This document shows positions 26,938-42,122 of a DNA stretch of 64,000 nt, in pieces. The translations under genes were made by a program, and so were the position numbers. The DNA comes from Acanthacorydalis orientalis (lineage: Eukaryota; Arthropoda; Insecta; Megaloptera; Corydalidae). The notes beneath the pieces are model-generated. The model searched no databases. It was not told where the DNA came from and saw nothing but the letters and a program-made list of their open reading frames with translations. Where the stretch lies: assembly GCA_034766995.1 (NCBI GenBank), contig CM068319.1, forward strand, positions 19,792,422 through 19,856,421, read 5' to 3'. Numbering within the stretch: position 1 is the first letter of the stretch; each line of letters begins with the position of its first letter.

Positions 26938-27721
26938 CGTGATTACATTTTGTAAATAATCAAATTACAAGGGACTCATTTTTACACCTCATCATATATA
27001 ATGACCAGAATAAGATGCGCCTCAAATTCATTTAAACAAATGAAATTTTGCATGAAAAATCAAATAATTGTACCGAAGGTTGTTGTAAGTCATAATGAAA
27101 ATATTTTCTACTTGCTTTTTTCGTACTTCATTAGTAGATTCTTTTCTAATATTACAGAAGTAAGTCAACAAATACAATTATTTATTTCTAGTGATAAATC
27201 TTCAGTGTTTCGTGATTTATTTCTGTACTTCGTTCAAGTATTCATACAGGAAGACAGGCAAAAATCTATGCATTCAGAATTGATTTGTAATTAATTATTA
27301 AAAAAATGTATTCAGTTCTTATAAAAATATATTCAAAAATGTTAAATTTGTAATTTATTTACTGGGAATAAGAAAATAATTATTTATATATTAATGATCT
27401 CTTTTTAACACATTTAAATATACATATCTTTATAACAGGTTTACAAAAATGTATATTTGATGATAGTTGTAAAATAAATACAATATTGTTTTAAAACTTG
27501 TAATTTATAAAGTGCACATATTTGTAATCAACAGAGCAGGAAGGTCGTTTTCAGAAAAACATTAAAAAATTTTAATGCGTCTTAATAAATATATATTTAT
27601 TTAAAAAAAATAATAGTTTGGACTTGCATGGTTTTTATTTGCACATTTTTATTTTATTTTTCATTTTTAAAAGACGAATAGATTAGAAATTAGTAAAAAT
27701 GTATTGAAAAATATATGTATT

Positions 27722-27780
<59 letters not shown>

Positions 27781-28831
27781 ATGTTAAAATTAGCTTGAAT
27801 ATGAATTTTATTAGCATATGTTTTGAAATTTGAATATTATATCAAATAATTTACAAATATTAAACTGCTATATTATATATGAAAAGATGCAAAATGAAAT
27901 TTTTGTTTTTAATATCCAACTTGTAAAATTAGTATAGTTACAGAATAATTTTAAATTTGAATAATATTCGAGAAACAGATTCTAGGTTTTCATATGATAA
28001 AAGTAAATTAGCAAACTAAACAATAATTTATACTTGACAAGTAATTGAATGTGACTATTAGTTTCGATAGTTAATCTTAATTATATATATAATACACAAT
28101 AGAATTATTACACAGGTAAATAATACTTAACATGGAACAGAACTTTGTCGCATACATAAAATGTTGTTAAATAGTTACAACTATTACCTTTTCTAGGTTT
28201 CTATGTTTTGAGTATTCCGTTGGGATTGTAAATTATCTCGACGAAAATTATTCTACTAATGTAGTTTCGAGTTTTAGTAATTTGAGCAAAAATATTTTTT
28301 TATAATGATATTATTAGATAAATTTAGTTAATTAAATTGTTTCTCTTTTTAATTTCTTTTAATATAATAATATATTGTCTTAAACATTTTTTCTATCAAA
28401 ATCAACATTTGCATACATCTGAACTAACTAAAATCAGTTTCATGTACTTAAATCAGTTGTATATTTGATCTTTCAAACCGTTTTTACTTTTTATAAACTG
28501 TGAATAAATATTTCAAAACAAATTAATATTTGAAAAAGTGTAAATATCCAGCGGAATTAATTCCAAAAATTAATAAATAGCAAATGTATTACAAGGTATT
28601 GATACATTTGTTGACTACATTTGATTGTAGTTTTGAAACAAATGTCATACATGTACCTATATATAAATATTCAAAAAAACATAAATTATAAATAAAAAAA
28701 ATTCTTCAATTTTCATCGATACCAACAATTTCAATTCATACACTCAGGAAAGTGTGTCCCGGAAATCTGGTATTTGACAGAGTTCCGGTCAGCTTGAACC
28801 AAATACAAATATTTTGTGCGTATAAAATATC

Positions 28832-28865
<34 letters not shown>

Positions 28866-29189
28866 GCACACAATATTTATAGAACATCTATATAAATATA
28901 TTTCATTTATCTACTGCTATTGACATTTCTCAATTGTTTATTGAACTTATTTGGCAATTTAGGCATTTATTTCATAATTTATGATCTATTGATTTTTGGA
29001 TAAAATATTATTATCCTATTCCGTTGGCTGCTATATTTTTTTGTTGTTTTCCTTGTCAATGATTTCAACAGATGTTATGTTCATATATGTTATCACTAGA
29101 TGTTAAAATTTAATTGTTTCGGTATGATGTAAATTACTTAAATAATATTGTTTGATATGTTGAGATTTCAACTGATCTTCATCTGGTTG

Positions 29190-29236
<47 letters not shown>

Positions 29237-29652
29237 GATTACTTCATATAACGTGGAGGTTATTTTAAACAAAAATTCCACGTTAATCAAATCGCGTTTT
29301 GCGAGACTCACGTTTTATACAAAAGAATAAATTCTCTACCTGTTCCTGTCCAGTCTTTTTTCCGCATAAAACACTAAATGTATTTTAAGATTGAACCTTA
29401 AAAAGTTTAAGAATTAAAAATTAAACTTTATGCAAAAATAAAATTAACAAATATACATTTTGACAGCCAATAATTTATTTGAATTTTTCTCGATCACCAA
29501 AATAATTTATGGTTCGTACATACTCGTATATATTCTAATACACTGAATGAAGAAAAATACACTAATCTGATTAAATTTCAATTTCTAACTTGTTTATTTA
29601 CAAGAAACTTCTAACGCTACAAAAATATTTTTATTTCACCTTCTGCTTAGAT

Positions 29653-29711
<59 letters not shown>

Positions 29712-30220
29712 GATAAAAATGAAATGTTTTATTAAACCAGAACAAATATATGAAGGAAAAGAATACAAAAAAGTAAAATTTACCAATCAATGAACTATAC
29801 TATTCTACATTGATAATTTAGAAGTGAAATTTTGGATGTTAAAAATGTGAAATATAACAATTCGTAACACTAATGAACTCAATTCAAATTAAATCTTCTG
29901 TTTGAAATGATTTTTTGACGTTTGAAGAATTAACGAAACAAATTAAATGATTGAGCATGGACTAGAAAAGATTTGATTAAATTTTCTGTTTTAAAATATT
30001 TAAATGATAAATTTTGTTTTCTTTTGATTGAAAGTATATTTATATATACAATTCTGATATATTAAATTTATGATTATAATTACTGTATATTTTAATGTAA
30101 TAATAATATATATATATATATATATATATCTTTTTATTCATTTAGAAATACTTGAATTTATCTCTTTTGTATTCCTTATTTCTTTAAAAATTATAGACAA
30201 AAGTTTCACTTTCTCTCTTT

Positions 30221-30224
<4 letters not shown>

Positions 30225-30304
<80 letters not shown>
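30225..30304. repeat. (TA)n microsatellite
   Basis: About 80 bp of TA with one ACAT interruption near 30257. Confidence 0.95.
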
Positions 30305-30308
<4 letters not shown>

Positions 30309-31331
30309 GTAATATTAAATCAACAAAAATTTAGTATGTACAATAATAATGACAATTTGTGTATAGGATCTATATTCTATTTTGAATAGACATAATAGCA
30401 AGTTTACAACAAAAAATCTACATGTTTCATATCAAACAACCATTTCAAGCTTGATAGTTCTTGAAATGTTATAAATGCGAATAGATTAATTAAAAAGGAT
30501 TGAAATTTATTCATTCTTCGTCTAGTTTATTCCATTTTAATCGCTCAAATTTTCTTTTAAGTTAAAAAAAATATTATGACAGTAATTTCTCTGAGAAAAC
30601 TTTCATTATAACCTAAAAAGAATACAGATATAGTAAGCAAAAATTAATAATTCGTAGTAGCAGTTACTGAAACTAATTGTAGTTTAAATCTATATATCAT
30701 TTTATTATTCAATTACAACTCCCTCAGTAATTAGTTGAATAGAGGGATATTAATAATTAAGACTTTAATGTTTTTAGAACTTTTAGTAAACTACTTTAAG
30801 TGAATTTTAAATCTAGACAGTGCTTAAAATATTTTTTTAGAAGAGTTACTCGTAGTCATTTTCCTGATCCTCTTTATTTCCAAATTCTTATAATTTGCAG
30901 TGTTATATTTTTGAAAAGAACACAGTTTCTAATAAATAGTTTGTATTCAGATATTTAACAATTTCCTTATTATAGAAAAGAATATGTTGATGTTTATTTT
31001 TATATAAACATATCATATTAATATTCATAATTTAAAATCAATTATTTCTTCTTATAAATCAATAATTTGAAATAATATTTCCTGAACTTAGTAATTATTT
31101 GTATGAGTAAAGTAATGAGAAATACACTTTCTGATGTTTAAAGAATATTATATTATTTTGTTAAAGTTTATTTTAGAATATTTCAATAACACCAAAAGTT
31201 AATTAATATTTCACATGCACCATTTTCTTCAATGAAATATGATTGAAATTCAATTATAAATTTGATAATTACATTTCCAATCTATACATTTAATGTATAC
31301 ATGTTATAAATGTGTTTTGTAATTTATTGAT

Positions 31332-31334
<3 letters not shown>

Positions 31335-31390
<56 letters not shown>

Positions 31391-31428
31391 ATATATATAT
31401 ATATATACATACATACATACATACATAC
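31335..31428. repeat. (TA)n array followed by (ATAC)n
   Basis: An interrupted TA array to 31407 is followed by five tandem copies of CATA/ATAC. Confidence 0.95.
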
Positions 31429-31599
31429 AAATTAAAAAATTGCCAACTAAAAATCAGAATTAGTTTCAATTTAATTTTTTTCAGAAAAGTCTACTTTCAA
31501 ACGTATCCGTAAATATTGTAAAAGTTAAATATTTATTTTTCAATCCACTGTTTTGTTAACAAGTCCAAACTGATATTGTACATTTATTTCAATCACTCT

Positions 31600-31990
31600 G
31601 TTTCAACATAAACATCGTATCAATTATCAATTCATCACGAATCATCCATTGTCATGCAAACTTCGCACAGAAAAAAATATGCTGATCTGCTTTTCACCTA
31701 TTGGTTTACATTGTAAGCTGTTTTCAGAATGCATTTATCGCCTACACGACTGTGCCCACATATGCACACTTTAAATGAATATTTTATTCATTTATGCGCC
31801 TATCTGAATTTTGTATCTTGCTAAAACTAACATGACTGTAGTGTATGGTGTTGCGGTTTTAATGTATTTTGCTGCTCGTTGCAATTAATTACAAAACAAA
31901 ACCCCGTTTTAATTAAAACCTTTTGACACAAAATGCAATTCCGTCTGCTGATAATCACTTTGTAATAATACACAATTAAATGTTTGCTAA
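31600..31990. promoter_or_regulatory. Candidate conserved non-coding element rich in homeodomain-type cores
   Basis: A microsatellite-free block with repeated TTAATTA/TAATTA cores (for example AATTAATTACAAAAC and GTTTTAATTAAAAC) and balanced complexity. It has no open frame of note. The base texture resembles insect enhancer elements; no function is shown. Confidence 0.25.
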
Positions 31991-31999
31991 TTTGATCAT

Positions 32000-33592
32000 T
32001 TTGATGTATACAACGTACTAGGATTTTTTTATCATTTAATTATTATTTTCGTTCAAATTTTAAGTGTACTCAACCAAAATTTTCATTTAAATGAAAGAGT
32101 TTTCAATTTTTTTATATGTATCTTAACAACGAAACGAAAATATATATGAAATGCTTTTAAGAATACATGTGATGGTTGTAAAAAATTACCAGTTTATCCA
32201 TTTTTCACACTAAAATTGAAATCGATTCACTGTACAATTTAAAATAAGTTACAATTTTAATTTTCAGTATTTTACTGGATCTTATAAGTACATTACCGAG
32301 TAAAGAAGTGAAAAAATGAACCGTTACTTAAAATTTAATTTTTTAAAAAATATGTGTGTATTTTGTGAATACATGAAAGGATTTGTGAAATATTATCAAC
32401 ATTTGTTGCATGATTTTACAGAAATTCATTATATTTCATTGAAATGCCACTTGTTTTATATTTTGAAAATTATTAAATTCTGCAAGTACAGAAACATCAT
32501 AAACACCTCATAACAAAAGTATTAAAGATTTCTATAAAAGTAGAACCCCCACCCTCACTCTTTCTGTCTCGTTTTTTCTTTTGTTATTTTCTAACTCATT
32601 TCACTTACTAACTGCTGTCTTATAAATCATAATTGCACATTGCTGTAGTCTTTTTTCGTTCAGTAGTCTAAAAATATGTCGAATATCATAATAAAGTACG
32701 AAATATAAATAATTTTCATATATGTAATAAATATTTACCTTCTTTATTCATTTTTCAACATCATATATCAAATTGACTTGCTAAATTAATATAATTAAAT
32801 TTTTAAGAAGCCTAAAATTACCTGATGCTTCACAAGACGTTTCGTTATGTGAAAAATCTAATATGTATCACTCAAATCAAACGGGTTAATATTAGGTTAT
32901 TTTCATTTTGTTAGAAAATGTTCAGTTAATACATTTAATTTCAAAAATAAGATCAATTCAGTTATATAAGTTACTTTAAATTTATTTAGTCACAAATATG
33001 GATATAACTGGAATAATTTATAATAGAGATTCTCTTACTAATTTATATTTAAATTGAATTTCAAATTATACTTCTAAATAAAAACAATCTTTATTATCTA
33101 GCGGAACCAATCGTTTTTACCGTTCCTACATGATTTATGTAAAGAAATTGTATTTAACTTAAACTGTATGAAAATTTGATTACTGAATAATAAACCGTTT
33201 ATAGGTAAAAAAATTAATAGATATTTGTTAAGTGAATTATTTTAAATACACATATTGTTAAAAGGAATGCTAGGAAAACATATAAAATGTACTTGTGTGT
33301 TTTGTTTACAAAAATATGATTTTTTCCAATCCAAAATGTCCATTTTAAGTTTATAAATTAAAATTTATAAAAAAGATTCCTTCTTCCACATATAGTAACG
33401 AAAATAATAAACGTAGGATCATAAAATTCAACATCAGTACAATATGAAGTTGAAAATATACAAAAAGTTAAAAAAATATTTGATATATTTTAAAATAAAT
33501 GTGTTTAAATTTTGATATAAAACTTAGAAACATTTTACTATCTGAGATTTATTACCAAATTTACATACACACTCAAACACATAGACAATTAT

Positions 33593-33662
<70 letters not shown>

Positions 33663-33800
33663 AATGTGTGTATTCCACAATTATATTTGTGACTTAAATA
33701 TTCCTTTGTTGTAATTTTAGTTGTGCTCGTACATTTTAAAATAAATTTAAATTTTAGTTTGACAATGGAGTCGAAATCATTTAATTCAATTACACGTTTC
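32000..33800. other. Non-coding AT-rich stretch
   Basis: No gene seen. A complex TA array with ACATAT interruptions lies at 33594-33659. Poly-pyrimidine CCCCCACCCTCACTCTTTC lies near 32547-32565. Confidence 0.65.
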
Positions 33801-33839
33801 TAAACCTTTAGAATATTTAAATATGAAAGTTACGAAATG

Positions 33840-34260
33840 AGATGTTTCTTTTATTTGGCACGTTGTAACAAAAACGTTCATTCGTAGTCTTCACTGATTG
33901 CGGTTATAATCACCTCACGGGATTAGTCATCTCTCCGCATATTCCCACTCGTGGCACTCAAAGGATAATCCAATTGTAATTACGACTTCCACTCGCAGAA
34001 TCTATACGCTTAGTCTTTGGTTCGGAACCTGGTATATTCTGTCGTATCGGGCCAAGTATGGGACGTGGCAGGCAAGATAGCAAACCAGGACGCCAGCCAA
34101 GCAGCCGACACGATATTTTAATTAATTGCATTTCCAACTAATTTACCCCAAAAGTTAACGAACTCGCGCACTGTAGGAAACAAGTTTTGCAGCCGGCAGA
34201 GATAATGAAAATGGTGATTTCTTTTTCTTTTGTGTGTGTGTGTTTTTTTTCCTCTGCGAA
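33840..34260. promoter_or_regulatory. GC-richer island with paired GGATTA/TAATCC sites, possible enhancer
   Basis: The island contains GGATTA and GGATAATCC (bicoid/orthodenticle-type K50 homeodomain sites) and ATTTTAATTAATTGC (Antp-type cores). A non-repetitive CpG-containing block (about 33,960-34,110) also holds AGGACGCCAGCCAAGCAGCC. No reading frame is supported. The regulatory role is inferred from composition and motif content only. Confidence 0.3.
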
Positions 34261-34819
34261 TCGAGTGTTAAGAAAATCTGATTTTGAAAAGAAAACTAAT
34301 GAGATAATTTATAATTGAGAAATTTCTGTTTATCTAATGAATATATTGAAAAGTTTTCAAGTTATTTTTATTTAGAAATTTGTAATAAAACAAGCGATCG
34401 TATTTCAATTTAAATTTTAACATTAAAAAATAACAGTAGAATAATAACTAGCAGCGAATGATTATATCAAAATAATAGAATTCATTTAGGAATTCATAGC
34501 AGAACAAAACGGATATTAATAGGTATTTAAATTACTTCAATAATTGTATGATTATATAAATTTCACAAGTATTTTAATTATAATTTTTTATAGATTTTTT
34601 TACTATATTTTATATATTATATTTTAATTTATATAACTTTACAATGTAAAAAATTGTCTATACCAATAACTGATCTAAATTTTAATACGACGTCGATAAT
34701 TAATGGTAGTAATTTAATATTATCATTTTTAATATCATCTATTTCATTCTTATTTGCATTTTAAGTTCTTAGGAAAAATTATAGTGGACTTTCTAACTCT
34801 AACATACATTTAATTAAGA

Positions 34820-34853
<34 letters not shown>

Positions 34854-36132
34854 CTATATAAATAGGTAATATGATATTTGATTTTTATTGTTTCACTAAA
34901 TGAACAATGAGATATCGGAAAGAATTTAATTTCAGTTAATTAGAGCTACAAATATTTTAAATGAAAAGCATTCAACCAACATATCAAATTAATTATGTTT
35001 CTATTTTATATAGACATTTAAAATTTTGTAAGCATGAAACTAATTATGTTTAATAAGTTTTCTTTTTACATTGTCTATTTAAAATGTTTTCGTAATAACG
35101 TTTCTGGTTTCACTATTATATTACCTCATGGAAGAAATTAAGGCTAATTTATTTATTGTACAGGTTTAATATATATTTTTCATGTATAATATATATTTTT
35201 CTGTTTATTTAATTGAAGTGATTTTATAATATATATATATATATATATATGTTAGAGTAGATATAATATAATATGCTTCTTTAAACTAAAAAAATAATTG
35301 AAAATATATTTGATGAAGTATTGTTTAACAAATTAATTAATTTATTTTTAAATTAGGTATATTAAAATATTATTTTTAAAATATTATAACCTGTTTCAAA
35401 ATAAGATAAAAAGTTTAATTAAGAAAATAAAATAAAATATATATTACTCATTTATTAAATTATATACAATTAAATAATATATATATCTATATATATATAT
35501 TACCACTTTCTACATTTTAGGTTTTCTTTCTGTTGGAAGAGCTTTTCAAAATTATTCCAATATGAACGATACAATGCTTTATTTTTTCATATATTTTCAG
35601 TATTTTTTTTATTAATGTTAATATTATTTGATATTTATAAATTTTGGGATACTCTTTTGTGATAAATAAATTGGTTTACTATCATTAAACATGTATGTAT
35701 TTAAACGATAATGATAGATTTATTATTCAATCATTTTTGAGTACAAAAATATCCAGTAATAATGAAAAGTATATGTTATAATATAGGTTATTATAAGAAA
35801 ATATTAAGAATACTTTGATTTATATCATGTAAACAATTAAAATAGAACCATTCAGATATAAATCAAATGTTGATCAACATTAATCCAATGTAACAAATGA
35901 TATAACATCGTACAGTATATAAAATGCCGGTTCGTTAAAAGTGAAAAATAACTTGTTAACGAACTAATTAGAACAACAAGAACAAAATAATTGTTTACTC
36001 AATCACGAGTAATATATTGCTGTATTGTAACACACGAACGTCAAAAACTGACAGTTCAATATTTTCACAGAATTTGTAGCACGTACACATCTTTAACTGG
36101 GTTGTTAGTATATTTTAACTTGTTACCACTTC

Positions 36133-36184
<52 letters not shown>

Positions 36185-38477
36185 TATATAATTGTGTACA
36201 ACGCTTTTTTGCTATAAATGTTTAACATATTTAATTCTAGTTATTTTTGTCAGCCTGAACTTGAACATATTCTATTTATTTTTCAAAGCTTAATGTTACA
36301 AAGAAGTGTACATCCAATTATAACATTTTTATTTTTATAAAATGTACCTACGATTTTTTAAATATACATGCAATTCATTAATCTATCTCATATTTTTAAA
36401 TTTAAATTTTATGTTGATCAAATAATCACAAATTAATTAAATATGATATTCACCAAAGAAATTATAGGAATATATTGATCCTAAATAAACTAGTAAAAAA
36501 TAATTAAATAATTTATTAATAATAAATATATAAACATATATATATATATACATTTATATATATATATATTGATATTTAATATTTGAATAAACACATGATA
36601 TAAAATTAAATAATACCCTTTTTTACGAAACTTTATTACTTGATTTATAGTACAATAGATTATTAGATGAAAAAAACAATATTAATTATATAAAATCCTT
36701 CATTGTTTTCTCTCGATAACTAATGATATATTAATTTTCCGCCGAGAAAAATCGTTTAGGAAATTAAAATTAATTCATGTAATATAAAACTGAGCAACAA
36801 ATCCTATATATGAACGAATTAGTTAATGAAATATATATATTCCTCAAACGTATAATTTTCTTTATTATATATCAAACATAGAGATTACCTTCGACTTAAT
36901 ACAAACCAGAGACATATTGTTCACAAGTAGTACATTAACCACAAGTTGAAGTAACCATTCTAGCAGAGCGACTCCTAAATCTACTACGATAATGATTTTC
37001 TGTACGCAGAATTTAAATTTATAGAGGTACGAAAATGATATTTATCGTTGAGATAGTCGAGTCATGGTTACCGGATGATAGAAATTCAATATGTTTTCCG
37101 TCAAGTATCTTTGATACAATCCATTTGCTAATTAGTTATAAGTTTATTTCGAAATTGAGATTGAGGTAATCAACTACTGAGGTGTTTAATCCAACAGCTA
37201 TGTAAAGATGAACATAATCATTACTGAATCATCATCTTTGTAACATAATAATTTTATTTTTAACTTGTTTGGTATCTGATGGAATTACAGATATATAAAT
37301 TATTTTAATTGATTTTTCAGTACTAATGTTTTCAATATGGTTCAATAGTTTAATATTTCAGTTTAATTTTTAAATTATACAATTTATTTCTATTTAATAA
37401 AAAGATAATACAATAAATTATATTATTCAGAGAGCATTATTGAATGGAATGATCTAAAAATTGAATTCGAGGATTTTGTTTTATTAAAATATGCTTCTTT
37501 ACAATTTGCAAAAAAAATAATATAATAAGAGGTTTGTACAATAAGTTATTTATTTGAATATAATTTTTTATTGAAAATTCTTCTTTTTTCTAACAAAAAA
37601 ATTGATAAAATTTTTCAACGCTTTATTATAGTTAAATCGATGAATGATTTTTTCAAATGTAATGTCGATTCTAAAGTGTTAATTATCTCCATTCTGTCCT
37701 ATTTTGTCATATCATAACATTTTTTTCTTTAAACGAAATTATAATTAAAAACAAAAAACATAAAATGTAATGATATTGAAGTCATTCAAAAAGTTAAGTT
37801 TAATATACTGACTAATATTCCTAACAAATACTTTCAGTTATACTTTCAACAATTTTATAATCGTTAAAATATATGCATTACTACAGATGAAACATATTTT
37901 GAATAACATACTAAAAATAAAGATAAATATATTTTTTAAAAGCAGTTTTGAATATTTAAATACAAAATATTTATAATTATTTAAATAATCTACTAAAAAT
38001 ATGTCTAATATTCATATTAAAAAAATATATATTCGATAATAAATTCAAATATTATTTTATTCAAATAACTTCCGGTAAAAATATTTTACATTATGTTTTA
38101 CTTCTTGACAAATTAATCTTTTCTGTAAAATAAGAACCTTAAATTTTAAAAATGATATTAAAAAAAATACTTTTATATAATGACAATAAGATAACTGGCG
38201 CTTATGAATTGACCAGATCTAATTAAATATTCTATTCATACTCTACGCTAGGTATTACACACAGCAAATACACTCACTACTCATTAGCAAGTTTATTGTT
38301 ATACGAATAATATTAGTTTCGTTTTCACAAATGAATTATTTACTCACCCTACAAACCAAACAACATTTTTCAATCGAAAATATTCAATAAATTATTACTA
38401 TTTTTGATTGTCGCTTATGCGCATTTCAATGGCAACGTCATCTTCAGAACGATAAGTTATCTAAAAATGTCATCTCA

Positions 38478-38529
<52 letters not shown>

Positions 38530-38960
38530 TTTCATTCATAGAAAAATCTAATTTCATATAATAGTTACAACTAAAAAACTCATTTGGTGCATTTGTACAG
38601 TAAAATTTTAATAAACTCTTGAGATTTCAACTATACATGTAGTACAACTGATTAGTAGACATTCTAGTTTTTATCAAACAAATTTACTTCATGTAATCGT
38701 CTCTTAAACAATCAATCATCATAAATTTACCTTTTTACTCTTTTTATGAAATAAGTACTAAAATACCAAATTTAAATAACTATACTGAATAAATTTAATG
38801 AAGAATAAAAATCAATTATTAATAGAAAAGCTGGTATCATATATAAAGAAAGTCAATGCATGTAAGTCACATTTTATGAAATGTTCTTGTAACCGAACTA
38901 TCTTTGAGAAAGAACTTGTAAATCCTAGACATAAAATGCATACTTTAGACTATTAGTATA
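34261..38960. other. Non-coding AT-rich stretch
   Basis: TA arrays lie at 34823-34851, 35229-35250, 35478-35500 (broken), 36137-36181, 36537-36570 (broken) and 38481-38527. The 36,890-37,150 interval is more complex but unrecognised. No gene supported. Confidence 0.65.
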
Positions 38961-39186
38961 GGGGCACTAAGCGTGTTAAAAATTCTATTCACGCATCAAA
39001 AAGGAGCAAATTCACTTCACATATATGTAACATAACATAGATCAATCATGTCGACCATCAACACGTAATTCTCGCATAAATAACGTACATGCTTTATCAG
39101 CTAGACTGCATGTGTGTAATTTTTCGCACATGCTACGTACATGCGTACAACACTACTACAAATCCATACACATATACATGAATCCC

Positions 39187-39189
<3 letters not shown>

Positions 39190-39245
<56 letters not shown>
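39190..39245. repeat. (TA)n microsatellite
   Basis: A pure TA array of about 56 bp lying inside a higher-complexity region (38,960-39,560) that contains several ACGTACATG copies. Confidence 0.95.
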
Positions 39246-39248
<3 letters not shown>

Positions 39249-40133
39249 TGTGAGTGTACATCTACGAGGAACGTAATATCAAAACGGATATATGCGTAAG
39301 TTCACGCGGGTTCACAGAACTCCCCGAAGCACGATTTATCTTTACGCACTTGAATTTATGGACCAACATGCTTTGTACATGAATACGTAATGATTGATAC
39401 ACAGAAAAAATGTAGTCGGGGATGTGATATAACGGACAGGTAGTTTATTAAAAGAACATATCATAAATTGGACGTTTCTGAAACGCGCGAATAAGGAGAT
39501 AACAAGGGAACAGTTGAACGGTGGTGCAGTTTAAACGAGATCTGGTCGTACTTCGACGAGATGCTAGAACAAATCATTTGTAAATATATTCTGTGGTTGT
39601 TTTTTCTTCATTTTATTATTATCATGTTTTATATTTGTTTCTATAAACCATAAGAGAATTCTATAAAGAGTAATACTTTTCTTAGTTGATTTTTATGGAC
39701 TATTTATTTTTATTTTGTTTGAAAAGTATGTAATATAATAACTGATAATATATTTCTTCTCAAAAATGTATTTATAAGTTATGTATGAATGATATATTTC
39801 CTATTGATGAATACATAATTCGAGAATAATGAAAATTTAAAACAATCAATAATTTCATTAGAACAAAGTTTCGAAAATTCTAACATCAAAATCCATGATA
39901 ATGTTACATAAAAATTGTTACCATAAAGTAGTTTCAACAAATTGAAAAATATATAAATTAACACACATCTTGTTTAAATAAAATCTAGAAAATTAATTAT
40001 TGTAAAAATATATATAAAAAAATATTGAAACTTTATAGTTATTCTGTATTCTTTTTTCGTTTTTATTTTTATTTTAAGAAAGAAACATCAAAATAAATAT
40101 AGATATGTTGCGATACATATCTATCTGTCTATC

Positions 40134-40179
<46 letters not shown>

Positions 40180-40478
40180 TAAATATATATATATATATGA
40201 AGAATAATGTACAGATTAATGAAATACGATGTGTAAAAAATATAAACTGGAATGTGTAATTACTTTCTGTAAAATTCTTTTCTCTTAGTGAACTATAGAT
40301 CTCTGCACAAAATTTTATTCTCTTTTTATCATCTTATGAATATATAAGTACGTTTTCAAACGTTACAAACCTTTCATTATACGTTTTTAATTTAAACCCG
40401 GATATAGTCTAGATTAAAAAATATTCACTTTGTGTGTAATATATTTTTTAATGAAATTCCAACTTCTCATAAATATAA

Positions 40479-40480
<2 letters not shown>
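39246..40480. other. Mixed-complexity then AT-rich non-coding DNA
   Basis: The interval 39,246-39,560 has several CpGs (for example CACGCGGGTTCAC and AACGCGCGAATAAG) and no open frame. From 39,600 on it is ordinary AT-rich DNA with a TA array at 40138-40170. No gene seen. Confidence 0.55.

Positions 40481-40484
<4 letters not shown>

Positions 40485-40554
<70 letters not shown>
40485..40554. repeat. (TA)n microsatellite
   Basis: About 70 bp of TA with one G interruption at 40520. Confidence 0.95.
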
Positions 40555-40559
<5 letters not shown>

Positions 40560-40640
40560 TATAATAGTACCACTTTATATACTTTGTAAAATATTAAATT
40601 ATTATAACATAAATATGATAAAATAAACTGATGACGACTT

Positions 40641-40644
<4 letters not shown>

Positions 40645-40722
<78 letters not shown>
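40645..40722. repeat. (TA)n microsatellite at the left edge of a tandem duplication
   Basis: About 78 bp, nearly pure TA (one G at 40714). It forms the left boundary of the duplicated unit that starts AATAGGTTGATTAAAAA. Confidence 0.95.
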
Positions 40723-41084
40723 ATAGGTTGATTAAAAAAACATTCAATTTTTAAAATGAATCTTCAGTTCTTTTTATTCAAATGAAACTTGTTTATACAT
40801 TAACATCAATTGAAAAAGAAAGTTAATAACAATTTTTTAAGAAATAATTATATACTTGTATATATTTAACATTTCAGTCTACTTTTTAATCATATTTTAA
40901 ATATATTTATAGATTTATGGATAATAATTTCTTTCAAAATATAAAATATTTTAAGTTCATTTTCATACTTCATTTTATTTAATCTGCTGAAATGTATAGA
41001 ATATTTAATTTAAACTGAATATTCACATTAAATGCTTTTCGAATGGTAATAAGTTCATTTTACAAGAATATATATTTAAAGTAC

Positions 41085-41126
<42 letters not shown>

Positions 41127-42122
41127 GATTGATTAAAAATATATATTCAATTTTTAAAATGAATCTTCAGTTGTTTTTAATCAAAAGACACTAATTTATA
41201 CTTTAACCCTTAACGGTCGAGAGCTTTTTTGTAATACTCGCCCATAAGACAACAGAAAATTAAGTGAAAGCTTATAAAACGTTTATAAGAATGAAAACTT
41301 AAATAACACATTTAAACTGGTTTATTTAGATATAAATTCAAGATATTTAGTTGATTTGTAATTTTATAAATAAAATTGTTTTTTTTTAAATTTTGAGAGT
41401 ATATTTTTCAAAGCAGTCGCCAATGTGTAAGGATGGATTCCCGGGTCATGTTGAACAATATGTGGATGTTTGTTTACGCCCGCCTTTAATCTTTCTATCG
41501 GAACATACTTTGGAAATCACAAATATATAATATCTACACGTTGTAACCTTCCAAATAACAAAATTATACTGAATATTATTGCGACGAAACTGTTGTGCAA
41601 ATGCCATAATATTCACGTCTTAAAATGTTATATAACTGTAAATATTTCTTGTCGGTGCATGATCAACTAACCATCTAATGTAATAAGTTGCAATATTTGA
41701 TAAAAAAAAAACTACAGCAATGATAAGTAAATGAAATGAAAACTCAATTCTTTACATGTCCCCGTATTGGGGCCTTTCGTTTTCTATGGCATAAGTGTGT
41801 GATGTCCACATAACGGAGCCTTTAGACTGTTAAGGGTTAACATCAATTGAAGAAGAAAGTAAGTAATAATGTTTTAAGAATTAATTGTATACGTGTTAAT
41901 ATTAAAAATTTCAATCTTTTTTTAGCCATATTTTAAGAATATTTATATATTTATAGAAAATAATTTCATTTAAAAACTGAAGTATTTGTAGTTCATTATC
42001 GTACTTCATTTTATTTAATCTACTTAAATGTCTAGAAAATTCAATTCAAACCGAATATTCAAATTAAATGCTTTTCGAATGGTAATAAGTTCATTTTACA
42101 AGAATATATTTTTATAGTACAG

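Larger units (their letters stand above)
22200..31560. other. Non-coding AT-rich stretch
   Basis: TA arrays lie at 22854-22887, 23145-23187, 23308-23380, 23767-23820, 24884-24941, 26012-26049, 26892-26935, 27729-27772, 28835-28862, 29193-29232, 29655-29711, 30108-30129, 30225-30304 and 31335-31407. A short-loop hairpin CAGCAG-CGTT-CTGCTG lies at 24074-24089. A degenerate minisatellite lies at 24520-24640. No coding sequence was recognised, including in the more complex 26,300-26,860 interval. Confidence 0.65.
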
